Of a stretch of DNA of 10,345 bases, positions 1 through 5,639 are shown in pieces (within the stretch, counting starts at the first letter, position 1; each line of letters opens with the position of its first letter). The translations under genes and the position numbers were made by a program. The stretch is from contig CALCWU010000244.1 of the NCBI GenBank assembly GCA_937905855.1, positions 1-10,345 on the forward strand. Reading direction: 5' to 3'. Under the pieces are notes generated by a model. It saw only the letters and a program-made list of their open reading frames with translations. It was not told the DNA's origin and searched no databases. This stretch comes from an uncultured Mollicutes bacterium. Its GTDB lineage: Bacteria; Bacillota_I; Bacilli_A; Acholeplasmatales; Anaeroplasmataceae.

Positions 1-214
1 GATGATTGGTGATTTAGTTACTAATTCAACTAAGGAAAATTTAATTAAGATGCTAAATGGTGAAAATGGTGCTTGCCATGGTAAAAAGAAGATTGCTTCT
101 ATGGCTAAAGCGCAAAATTTAGATGCAATTCATGATAGTGTTCATGAAATGTGCAAGGATGAAGCTCGTCATGGTAAAGCCTTAAAGGGATTGCTTGATC
201 GTTACTTTAAATAG
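1..214 (+). CDS. Rubrerythrin-family peroxidase, C-terminal part (5' end outside window)
   Basis: The reading frame is open from the window edge to a TAG stop, leaving the last 70 or so residues. They match the end of the ferritin-like di-iron domain of rubrerythrins, which reduce hydrogen peroxide in the cytoplasm of anaerobes using electrons passed through a rubredoxin centre. A helix carrying GENGA is followed by a helix carrying HEMCKDEARHGKA; the Glu of the first and the E-x2-H of the second are the usual iron ligands. The protein stops at RYFK with no CxxC rubredoxin module after the ferritin domain. If it has one, it must lie at the N-terminus, as in the 'reverse rubrerythrin'/NADH peroxidase type common in gut Firmicutes. 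The ATG at base 2 is internal and is not the real start. A terminator follows directly, so this is the end of its transcript. Family call is confident; subtype is inferred. Confidence 0.85.
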   Translation, partial: MIGDLVTNSTKENLIKMLNGENGACHGKKKIASMAKAQNLDAIHDSVHEMCKDEARHGKALKGLLDRYFK

Positions 215-220
215 TTAATG

Positions 221-252
221 AAAAATCTACAATTAGTTTTGTAGATTTTTTT
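221..252 (+). terminator. Intrinsic terminator of the rubrerythrin gene
   Basis: A perfect 12-bp inverted repeat (AAAAATCTACAA at 221-232, TTGTAGATTTTT at 239-250) with a 6-nt loop runs into seven T residues (246-252). It begins 6 nt after the rubrerythrin stop. The -35 box of the next operon starts 2 nt after the T run, so the two units are packed with no spare sequence. Confidence 0.88.
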
Positions 253-253
253 A

Positions 254-282
254 TTGACTATTTTTATAAGTAGTTGTAATAT
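254..282 (+). promoter_or_regulatory. Sigma-A promoter of the gntR-AEC-GH28 operon
   Basis: TTGACT (254-259), a 17-nt spacer, and TAATAT (277-282) preceded directly by TG form a good vegetative promoter. The predicted transcription start is about 289. The TTG inside the -35 box is in frame with the regulator gene and would give a longer protein if used as a start, but it has no ribosome binding site and belongs to the promoter. Confidence 0.75.
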
Positions 283-286
283 ATTA

Positions 287-298
287 GTGATATATCAC
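287..298 (+). promoter_or_regulatory. Perfect palindrome GTGATATATCAC, likely GntR operator
   Basis: This 12-bp sequence equals its own reverse complement and lies 4 nt after the -10 box, over the predicted transcription start and just before the ribosome binding site. GntR/FCD regulators bind short palindromes with GT...AC ends as dimers and often repress their own operon from this position. That the downstream regulator binds here is inferred from position and symmetry. Confidence 0.6.
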
Positions 299-300
299 AA

Positions 301-306
301 AAGGAG
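301..306 (+). promoter_or_regulatory. Ribosome binding site fixing the GntR start
   Basis: AAGGAG lies 7 nt before the ATG at 314. This is why the start was placed there rather than at the in-frame TTG at 254. Confidence 0.85.
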
Positions 307-313
307 AAAAATT

Positions 314-919
314 ATGACACCATATGAATATATAAAAAAGGAAATTATTTGTGGTAATTTATTACCTGGTACAATATTTGAAGAAAAGATTGTTCAAGAA
401 AAACTAAATGTTAGTAGAACACCTGTTAGAGAGGCAGTTTTGAGATTAAGTAACGAAGGTTATTTAACAATTATTCCTAGAAAGGGAACAATTGTTTCAA
501 ACATAAGCATAAATGATATCAAAAATATTTATGAATATAGAATGATTATTGAACCTGAGATTGTGAAAAAAGCTATTAAGACTATTAATCATGATTTTTT
601 GCTAGAACAAAAAAAATTAATTAATGAAAAATTATCTGATGATAATTGCTTGTTGCTTGATGATTATGATAAAAATTTTCATATTGGTATTGCTAAGACT
701 TTAAACAATAATTATATTGAAAAGGAAATTAGTAGGGTATTGGATTTATCAGAAAGAATCAGATTTTTATCAAGTAATAAAAGCCATGAGCGTTATATTG
801 ATTCTTTATATGAGCATTTAAATATTATTGAAGCAATGTTAAATAAGAATGAGGATAGTGCCTATGAGGCTATGTTAAAGCATTTATATAATACTTTAGA
901 AGGTTTTAAAATTTTATGA
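314..919 (+). CDS. GntR-family transcriptional regulator, FCD (FadR-like) subfamily
   Basis: A complete 201-residue metabolite-responsive DNA-binding regulator. Residues 1-66 form the winged helix-turn-helix; the recognition helix carries the family signature SRTPVREAVLRL from residue 34 and the wing carries IPRKGTIV. Residues about 72-198 form the all-helical FCD ligand domain. The four expected metal ligands are present as D119-x3-H123, H168 and H190, with spacing close to that of characterised FCD proteins, so a metal-bound carboxylate effector is likely. FCD regulators often sense sugar acids such as glucuronate or galacturonate, or related carboxylates, and the GH28 gene downstream points to a galacturonate-type ligand. 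It is first in a three-gene operon and its stop overlaps the next start (ATGA). A perfect palindrome at the promoter suggests autoregulation. Family confidence is high; effector and sign of regulation are inferred. Confidence 0.93.
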   Translation: MTPYEYIKKEIICGNLLPGTIFEEKIVQEKLNVSRTPVREAVLRLSNEGYLTIIPRKGTIVSNISINDIKNIYEYRMIIEPEIVKKAIKTINHDFLLEQKKLINEKLSDDNCLLLDDYDKNFHIGIAKTLNNNYIEKEISRVLDLSERIRFLSSNKSHERYIDSLYEHLNIIEAMLNKNEDSAYEAMLKHLYNTLEGFKIL

Positions 920-1851
920 AATTAGCTGGTATTGCTTTTGAGCAGGTTATAATAATGTTAATTATTATTGTTTTAGGATTTGTCTTAACAAAACTTAAAA
1001 TAATTAGTATTGATTCAAAAAAGTCATTATCAAATATTTTAGTTTATTTAGTTGTTCCATTTATGATTATAAATTCCTACATGAGCGAGTATAACAAAGA
1101 AATTTTGGTTAATTTAGGTTATACATTCTTAGTAAGCTTTATTGTTTTACTTTTGGGTGTTATATTTACCCTAGTTTTTACGATTGTATTTAAAACGGAT
1201 AATAAGCCAATTATTCGTTTTGCAATGATGTTTTCTAATGCTGCTTATATGGGATTTCCATTAATTGAAGCCATGTTTAGAAGTGAAGGATTAATATATG
1301 CTAGTGGCTTTGTTTCTGTTTTTAATATCTTTTTATGGACTATTGGCTATATGATTGTTTCTAAAAGTGTTAATTTTAAAACAGGAATCAAGGCGATTTT
1401 AAAAAATCCTGTTTTATATTCATTAATTATTGGTATAATTATATTCTTTTTTCAAATACCAATTCCTAAAATTATTAAAACACCTATTTCTCTTATTGGC
1501 GCAATGAATACTCCACTTTCTATGCTAATTACAGGTATAATTATTGCCTCTAGTAATATTTTTAGTACTTTAAAAAATAAATACCTTTGGCTTACAATAT
1601 TAGCAAGATTAATTATTATTCCTTTTATTGCTTTAGGAAGTATTGCTATTTTAGGTAATTTTAATATTGAAGCTGATGTTTTAAAAATTGTTTTTATTTT
1701 AGCTTCCTGCCCGGTTGCTGCAATTACAAGTGTTTTTGCTGTTAAATTTAATTATAGTGATGATTTAGCAGCTTCTATGGTTGTTATAAGCACACTATTA
1801 TCGATAATAACTCTACCGTTATTTACTTTATTAATAAATTATATTATCTAG
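916..1851 (+). CDS. AEC (auxin efflux carrier) family membrane transporter
   Basis: A complete 311-residue polytopic membrane protein with about ten hydrophobic segments, starting with EQVIIMLIIIVLGFVLTKL. Family features include the KKSLSNILVYLVVPFMIINS stretch near residues 36-55, the segment with SNAAYMGFPLIEA near residue 107, and a C-terminal ASCPVAAITSVFAVKF segment. AEC proteins (TC 2.A.69) are carboxylate or auxin-type carriers in the inner membrane; bacterial members are linked to malate, malonate and other small organic acids. The start overlaps the gntR stop by 4 nt, so translation is probably coupled; only a weak AAGG lies upstream. Placed between a sugar-acid-type regulator and a polygalacturonase-like enzyme, it may import galacturonate or a short uronide, or export a product. 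Substrate and direction cannot be read from sequence. Confidence 0.88.
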   Translation: MKLAGIAFEQVIIMLIIIVLGFVLTKLKIISIDSKKSLSNILVYLVVPFMIINSYMSEYNKEILVNLGYTFLVSFIVLLLGVIFTLVFTIVFKTDNKPIIRFAMMFSNAAYMGFPLIEAMFRSEGLIYASGFVSVFNIFLWTIGYMIVSKSVNFKTGIKAILKNPVLYSLIIGIIIFFFQIPIPKIIKTPISLIGAMNTPLSMLITGIIIASSNIFSTLKNKYLWLTILARLIIIPFIALGSIAILGNFNIEADVLKIVFILASCPVAAITSVFAVKFNYSDDLAASMVVISTLLSIITLPLFTLLINYII

Positions 1852-1860
1852 GAGGAGAAA

Positions 1861-3012
1861 ATGAAGATTTATGTTGAAACCACATATGATATTAATGATA
1901 TTCAAAATGCTATAAATACGGCCGGTGAATATGATGAAATTATTATAACTAAAGGTCTTTATTATTCTAGACCATGGGATTTAAAATCTAATTTGACTGT
2001 TTCGATTATGGATGGAGTTAGAATATATTTTACAGAAATAAAAGAGTATTATTATGATAAAAGATTTATTCGTTTTGAAGGCGTTGAATGCTATGGTATG
2101 CATCCTTTAATATATGCTTATGGTTGTCAAAATATTAAGATAATTGGTGGCAGCTTTTTTGGCAATGGCTATAGCTTTTATAAATATAAAAAGCTTCAAG
2201 CTAAGGCTTGCGATTATTTATGCTATAGTGAAGCTAATGGTATAAAAATAGAAGATAGAATCTTGGATTTAAAGAATGCATATTTAAGACCAGATTTTAT
2301 TGAATTTGTTAAGTGTGATAACATAGTTTTTGAAAAAATGCAAATATATGATTCGCCAATGTGGACTATTCATCCTGTCTATTGTAAAAATGTTTTGATA
2401 AAAGATGTTTCTATATTTTCTGAGGGACCAAATACTGATGGTATTGATCCTGATAGCTGTGATGGTGTGGTAATAGATAATTGCTATTTTGAAACAGGTG
2501 ACGATTGTGTAGCTATTAATTCGGGATTAAATGAGGATGGTTGGCGTGTTGATATTCCTTGCCAAAATGTTGAAATAAGAAATTCTATTTTTAATAAAGG
2601 TCATGCGGCAATTGCGATAGGCAGTGGAATGAGTGGAGGTATATTAAATATTTATGCTCATAATTGCAAAATTAATAATTGTCAAAGAGGAATAAGAGTA
2701 AAATCTATTCCCGGTAGGGGTGGCTTTGTAAAGGATATAAGATATGAAAATATTGAAATAAATAATTGTAGAGAAGGAATTGAGCTTACAATGAATTATC
2801 CTTCTTCAACATCAAAGCCGCTAACAGACGCATTACCAAGCTTTAAAAATTTTCATTTTGATAATATTAGTATTAGTAAGGCTGATTTAGGCTTTAAAGC
2901 TATTGGCTTAGCTGATAGCTTTATTGAAGGAGTATGTGCTAATAGAATAGATATAAAGAATGTCAAAGAAGAAAAGAAAATTGAATATTGTAGTAACTGT
3001 ATAATTGACTAA
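1861..3012 (+). CDS. Cytoplasmic glycoside hydrolase family 28 (polygalacturonase-like)
   Basis: A complete 383-residue right-handed beta-helix enzyme. GH28 enzymes hydrolyse alpha-1,4-galacturonosyl links of pectin, or rhamnogalacturonan and xylogalacturonan links, with inversion. The family motifs appear in order: NTDG at 191-194, GDD at 213-215, GHA at 247-249 in place of the usual GHG, and RVK at 279-281 in place of RIK. The three catalytic aspartates (D193, D214, D215), H248, R279 and K281 are all kept. SGMSGG after the histidine and GRGG after RVK resemble exo-acting bacterial members. There is no signal peptide or membrane segment: the protein starts directly with the fold, so it should act in the cytoplasm on imported oligosaccharides. 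A strong AGGAGG overlaps the transporter's stop and lies 5 nt before the ATG, in the same operon. Exact substrate is uncertain. Confidence 0.92.
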   Translation: MKIYVETTYDINDIQNAINTAGEYDEIIITKGLYYSRPWDLKSNLTVSIMDGVRIYFTEIKEYYYDKRFIRFEGVECYGMHPLIYAYGCQNIKIIGGSFFGNGYSFYKYKKLQAKACDYLCYSEANGIKIEDRILDLKNAYLRPDFIEFVKCDNIVFEKMQIYDSPMWTIHPVYCKNVLIKDVSIFSEGPNTDGIDPDSCDGVVIDNCYFETGDDCVAINSGLNEDGWRVDIPCQNVEIRNSIFNKGHAAIAIGSGMSGGILNIYAHNCKINNCQRGIRVKSIPGRGGFVKDIRYENIEINNCREGIELTMNYPSSTSKPLTDALPSFKNFHFDNISISKADLGFKAIGLADSFIEGVCANRIDIKNVKEEKKIEYCSNCIID

Positions 3013-3014
3013 TT

Positions 3015-3042
3015 TGTCAAAAATTGTAAATTATATTTGACA
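3015..3042 (+). repeat. Inverted repeat TGTCAAA/TTTGACA overlapping a -35 box
   Basis: TGTCAAA (3015-3021) and TTTGACA (3036-3042) are perfect reverse complements separated by 14 nt. The right arm contains the -35 hexamer of the next promoter. No T run follows, so it is not an intrinsic terminator; it could be an operator or a chance result of AT-rich DNA. Confidence 0.4.
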
Positions 3043-3065
3043 TTTGTAAATATTTATGATATAAT
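3037..3065 (+). promoter_or_regulatory. Perfect-consensus sigma-A promoter of the veg-like gene
   Basis: TTGACA (3037-3042), a 17-nt spacer and TATAAT (3060-3065) match the consensus at all twelve positions, with TG at 3057-3058 giving an extended -10 as well. Predicted transcription start is about 3072. A very strong constitutive promoter is expected, as known for veg in Bacillus subtilis. Confidence 0.88.
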
Positions 3066-3101
3066 ATTTTTATGAAGTCAATAAATTAACTAATCTATTA
3101 T

Positions 3102-3151
3102 AAACAGTGTGGCATTAGACATCGTTCATATAGCTACACTGTTTTATTTTA
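3102..3151 (+). terminator. Terminator-like hairpin in the leader of the veg-like gene
   Basis: AAACAGTGTGGC (3102-3113) pairs with GCTACACTGTTT (3133-3144) over 12 positions with one G-U pair and a 19-nt loop, followed by TTTTATTTTAT. It lies about 30 nt after the predicted transcription start and only 10 nt before the ribosome binding site. No promoter fits between it and the gene. It may end read-through from the GH28 operon, attenuate the veg-like gene, or define a short leader RNA of about 75-80 nt. The tail is interrupted by A residues, so termination may be partial. Confidence 0.65.
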
Positions 3152-3160
3152 TAGAAATGA

Positions 3161-3166
3161 AGGGAG
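3161..3166 (+). promoter_or_regulatory. Ribosome binding site fixing the veg-like start
   Basis: AGGGAG lies 8 nt before the ATG at 3175. The earlier in-frame GTG at 3109 lies inside the leader hairpin and has no such site. Confidence 0.8.
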
Positions 3167-3174
3167 TAGGTTTG

Positions 3175-3459
3175 ATGAAGAAGCTAGAAAAAATTTCTTT
3201 TGCTGATACTAAAGAAAATATTATTAGCAATTTAAAAAAGCATATTAATGAAATTATTGGGGTTATTAATGTTGAGGATAAACGTAAAAAGATAAGAAAG
3301 GGTAAGTTATTATTAGTTACGGATAATACTGCTACCTTTGAATTTATGCTTGGTGATACTCATAAGGAGCTTGTTTCATATTTATTGTCAGATTTTTGGC
3401 GTGGTGTTATAAGACTCGAGGGTGTAACATTTGAAGCATTAACAAATGAAGAAAAGTAA
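3175..3459 (+). CDS. Small Veg-like protein (DUF1021 family, tentative)
   Basis: A 94-residue soluble protein without membrane segments or signal peptide, lysine-rich in the first half. The central stretch from about residue 36 (DKRKKIRKGKLLLVTDNTA), followed by a beta-rich FEFML and later LVSYLLSDF, resembles the B. subtilis Veg pattern: a basic R-K-x-I patch, then G-x-L, a strand, and a VSYSYADIL-like helix or strand near the end. Veg is a small, abundant Firmicutes protein reported to stimulate biofilm matrix genes; its biochemical role is unclear. The perfect-consensus promoter fits, because veg is classically driven by one of the strongest constitutive promoters. The gene is a single-gene unit with its own leader hairpin and terminator, directly upstream of groESL. 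The family call rests on remembered pattern similarity only; it could be an unrelated small conserved protein. Confidence 0.55.
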   Translation: MKKLEKISFADTKENIISNLKKHINEIIGVINVEDKRKKIRKGKLLLVTDNTATFEFMLGDTHKELVSYLLSDFWRGVIRLEGVTFEALTNEEK

Positions 3460-3464
3460 GAAGA

Positions 3465-3501
3465 ACCATTTTAGTTAAATTTACTAAAATGGTCTTTTTT
3501 T
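3465..3501 (+). terminator. Intrinsic terminator after the veg-like gene
   Basis: A perfect 11-bp stem (ACCATTTTAGT at 3465-3475, ACTAAAATGGT at 3483-3493) with a 7-nt loop is followed by C and seven T residues. A second T run at 3505-3511 may act as backup. It lies 5 nt after the stop and separates this gene from groESL. Confidence 0.9.
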
Positions 3502-3521
3502 ATCTTTTTTTGGCAAATGTA

Positions 3522-3549
3522 TTGACAGAGTGCAAATTTTGATTATAAT
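3522..3549 (+). promoter_or_regulatory. Sigma-A promoter of groESL
   Basis: TTGACA (3522-3527), a 16-nt spacer and TATAAT (3544-3549) form a strong vegetative promoter, with a predicted start near 3556. The CIRCE operator begins a few nucleotides later, which is the standard arrangement for HrcA-repressed chaperone operons. Confidence 0.85.
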
Positions 3550-3559
3550 TATATATGTA

Positions 3560-3586
3560 TTAGCACTTAAGAATGTTAAGTGCCAA
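3560..3586 (+). promoter_or_regulatory. CIRCE operator (HrcA binding site)
   Basis: TTAGCACTT (3560-3568), nine nucleotides, then AAGTGCCAA (3578-3586) reproduces the 9-N9-9 CIRCE layout at the expected place before groES. Compared with the consensus TTAGCACTC-N9-GAGTGCTAA, both innermost positions changed together (C to T, G to A), keeping symmetry, and one outer position (T to C on the right arm) breaks it. This implies HrcA repression relieved by heat shock; no hrcA gene lies in the window. Confidence 0.9.
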
Positions 3587-3605
3587 AAAAACTGGAGGTA
3601 TTAAA

Positions 3606-3887
3606 ATGATAAGACCATTAAATGACAATGTTGTATTAAAGAAAGAAAAGGTTGTTAATCAAACTGCAAGTGGTATTGTTTTAAGTCAAAAGGAAGAAGA
3701 GACTGAATATGCTACAGTTATTGCAGTTGGAGAGGGCGCAATAAACGATAAAGGTGAGCGCGTTAGTGTTGATGTGCATGTAGGAGAAAAGGTAATTTAT
3801 AAGAGCTATAGTCCTACAAAGGTTAAAGTTGATAATGAAGAATATTTAATTGTATCTAGTAAAGATATACTAGCTGTTATTGAATAG
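3606..3887 (+). CDS. groES: Co-chaperonin GroES (Hsp10)
   Basis: A complete 93-residue protein, close to the usual 94-97. GroES forms a heptameric lid on the GroEL ring and closes the folding chamber in the cytoplasm. It opens with the family's MIRPLNDNVVLKK. The mobile loop that contacts GroEL reads NQTASGIVLSQ, with GIVL kept. YATVIAVGEG and GEKVIYKSYSPTKVKV follow, and it ends with DILAVIE. The start at 3606 is set by GGAGG 7 nt upstream. An earlier in-frame ATG at 3573 lies inside the CIRCE operator and is rejected. groEL begins 11 nt after the stop, so the two form one heat-shock operon under CIRCE control. Confidence 0.97.
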   Translation: MIRPLNDNVVLKKEKVVNQTASGIVLSQKEEETEYATVIAVGEGAINDKGERVSVDVHVGEKVIYKSYSPTKVKVDNEEYLIVSSKDILAVIE

Positions 3888-3890
3888 GAG
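3886..3890 (+). promoter_or_regulatory. Ribosome binding site fixing the GroEL start
   Basis: AGGAG overlaps the groES stop codon and lies 8 nt before the ATG at 3899. A GTG at 3890 in the same frame overlaps this site and is not a plausible start. Confidence 0.85.
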
Positions 3891-3898
3891 TGATTAAA

Positions 3899-5509
3899 AT
3901 GGCAAAGGAAATTAAATTTGGAAGTCAAGCAAAGGAATCAATGCTTGAGGGTATTGATCTTTTAGCAAATACAGTAAAGGCAACTCTTGGACCTAAGGGT
4001 CGTAATGTTGTCTTAGATAAAGGATATGGTTCACCACTTATTACTAATGATGGTGTTTCTATTGCAAAGGAAATAGAATTTGATGATTCATTTAAAAATA
4101 TGGGCGCAAAGCTTATTTATGAGGTAGCTAATAATACTAATGATGTAGCTGGAGATGGAACAACAACTGCTACAGTTTTAGCTCAAAGTATGATTCATCA
4201 TGGCTTGAATGCGGTTGATAAGGGCGCTAATCCAGTATTAATGCGTGAGGGTATTGACAAGGCTGCCAAGCTTGTTAGTGATAAACTTTTAAGCCACTCA
4301 AAGGTTATTGAAACAAATAATGATATCGCATCTGTTGCAACTATTTCTTCAGGTAGTGCTGAAATTGGTGAAATTATTGCTAAAGCAATGGCAACTGTTG
4401 GTAAGGATGGTGTAATAAATGTTGATGAGTCTAAAGGCTTTGAAACATCACTTGAGGTAACACAAGGATTAAAATATGACAAGGGTTATATTTCTCCATA
4501 TATGATTAGTGATGTTGATAAAACATCAATTACGATGGAAAACCCACTTGTTTTAGTAACAAATCAAAAGATTTCATCAATTCAAGATATTTTATCAATT
4601 TTGGAGCAAATTGTTCAAGCTCACAAGCCATTGTTTATTATTGCTGAGGATATTGAACAAGAGGTTGTTTCAACAATTGTTTTAAATAAGATGAGAGGTA
4701 CATTTAATGTTGTTGCTACTAAGGCTCCTGGTTTTGGTGATACACAACGTGCAACATTAACTGATATTGCTGTTCTTGTTGGTGCTAAATTCTTTGATAA
4801 GGATTTAAATATGGCTTTAAAGGACATTACTATGGATGATCTTGGTTCAGCTAAGAAGATTCTTGTTGAAAAGGATTCAACAACCATTATTGATGGTAAT
4901 GGTGATAAGGATGCTGTTAAGGAACATATTAACAATGTTTTAGCTTTAGCAGATGAAGCTAAGAGCAAGGTTGAACGTGATCAATTAAAAACAAGACTTG
5001 CTAAGCTCCAAAATGGTGTCGCTTTAATTAAGGTTGGTGCAACAACTGAATCTGAGTTAAAGGAAAAGAAGCTTAGAATAGAGGATGCATTAAATGCTAC
5101 TAAGGCTGCAGTTAGCGAAGGTATTGTTATAGGTGGTGGTGCATCACTTGTAAATATTTCTCGTGAGATTAAGGATGAGCTTCATAGTGATGTAGTTGAT
5201 ATTCAAAGAGGTATGAACGTTGTTTTAGATGCATTATCTGAGCCAATGTATCAAATTGCTGAAAATTCTGGATTTAGTGGAAAGAATATTGTTGAAGAGC
5301 AGTTAAAGCAAACTGGTGATATGGGCTTTGATGCTAAAAATGGTAAATGGGTTGATATGTTTGCCTCTGGTATTGTTGATCCAACTAAGGTTACACGTAG
5401 TGCTATTTTGAATGCTGCAAGTATTGCTGGATTATTCTTAACTACTGAGGCTGCTGTTGGTATTGTTAAGGAAAGTAAGGAAAGTACTCCAACTCCTTCA
5501 ATGTACTAA
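3899..5509 (+). CDS. groEL: Chaperonin GroEL (Hsp60)
   Basis: A complete 536-residue ATP-driven folding chaperone that works as a double heptameric ring with GroES. Equatorial ATP-site motifs are intact: LGPKGRNVVLDKGYGSPLIT, NDGVSIAKEIEF, and GDGTTTATVLAQ with the metal-binding aspartate at 86. The aspartate needed for hydrolysis is D396 in RIEDALNATKAAVSEG, followed by IGGGASL. The apical domain carries GYISPYMISD and KAPGFGD. After KAPGFGD the usual basic RRKA reads TQRA. The C-terminus ends in STPTPSMY and lacks the Gly-Gly-Met tail typical of GroEL, so the flexible tail inside the cavity is short and different. Both are probably lineage drift rather than loss of function. It is co-transcribed with groES and closed by a strong terminator. 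Open frames on the opposite strand are shadows. Confidence 0.98.
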   Translation: MAKEIKFGSQAKESMLEGIDLLANTVKATLGPKGRNVVLDKGYGSPLITNDGVSIAKEIEFDDSFKNMGAKLIYEVANNTNDVAGDGTTTATVLAQSMIHHGLNAVDKGANPVLMREGIDKAAKLVSDKLLSHSKVIETNNDIASVATISSGSAEIGEIIAKAMATVGKDGVINVDESKGFETSLEVTQGLKYDKGYISPYMISDVDKTSITMENPLVLVTNQKISSIQDILSILEQIVQAHKPLFIIAEDIEQEVVSTIVLNKMRGTFNVVATKAPGFGDTQRATLTDIAVLVGAKFFDKDLNMALKDITMDDLGSAKKILVEKDSTTIIDGNGDKDAVKEHINNVLALADEAKSKVERDQLKTRLAKLQNGVALIKVGATTESELKEKKLRIEDALNATKAAVSEGIVIGGGASLVNISREIKDELHSDVVDIQRGMNVVLDALSEPMYQIAENSGFSGKNIVEEQLKQTGDMGFDAKNGKWVDMFASGIVDPTKVTRSAILNAASIAGLFLTTEAAVGIVKESKESTPTPSMY

Positions 5510-5524
5510 AATAAAATAAAAAAT

Positions 5525-5567
5525 GGTCAGTTCACTATACACATTATTTTGAACTGACTTTTTTTTT
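5525..5567 (+). terminator. Intrinsic terminator of groESL
   Basis: GTCAGTTCA (5526-5534) pairs perfectly with TGAACTGAC (5550-5558), extended by a G-U pair at the base, with a loop of about 15 nt and a run of nine T residues (5559-5567). It lies 16 nt after the groEL stop. Confidence 0.88.
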
Positions 5568-5589
5568 ACATAATAAAAAAAACATTTTC

Positions 5590-5618
5590 TTGTTAGTTAA
5601 AATATGTTAAAATATTAG
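5590..5618 (+). promoter_or_regulatory. Putative promoter region with tandem 10-bp repeat
   Basis: The perfect tandem repeat GTTAAAATAT (5596-5605 and 5606-5615) lies upstream of the c-di-GMP gene. The second copy contains TG-T-TAAAAT, an extended -10 (5605-5613), with only a weak -35 near 5585. TTGTTA at 5590 with TATTAG at 5613 is an alternative 17-nt-spaced pair, but it would start transcription at the ribosome binding site. The region is promoter-like; the exact boxes are uncertain. Confidence 0.4.
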
Positions 5619-5639
5619 TGGTTAAGGAGATGAACACGT

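Noticed and set aside
254..313. N-terminal extension of the GntR regulator from TTG at 254
   Set aside because: That TTG is part of the -35 box and the extension would cross the -10 and the operator; AAGGAG before the ATG at 314 sets the start.
3109..3174. N-terminal extension of the veg-like protein from GTG at 3109
   Set aside because: The GTG lies inside the leader hairpin and has no ribosome binding site; AGGGAG points to the ATG at 3175.
3573..3605. N-terminal extension of GroES from ATG at 3573
   Set aside because: The ATG lies in the CIRCE spacer; GroES proteins start at the MIRPLND segment, preceded here by GGAGG.
4198..4482. Open frame on the - strand inside groEL
   Set aside because: Lies fully opposite a confident groEL coding stretch, has no recognisable protein features or ribosome binding site, and is a shadow of its codon pattern.
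4621..4968. Second open frame on the - strand inside groEL
   Set aside because: Same reason: antisense shadow of groEL with a low-complexity Ser/Ala-rich translation.
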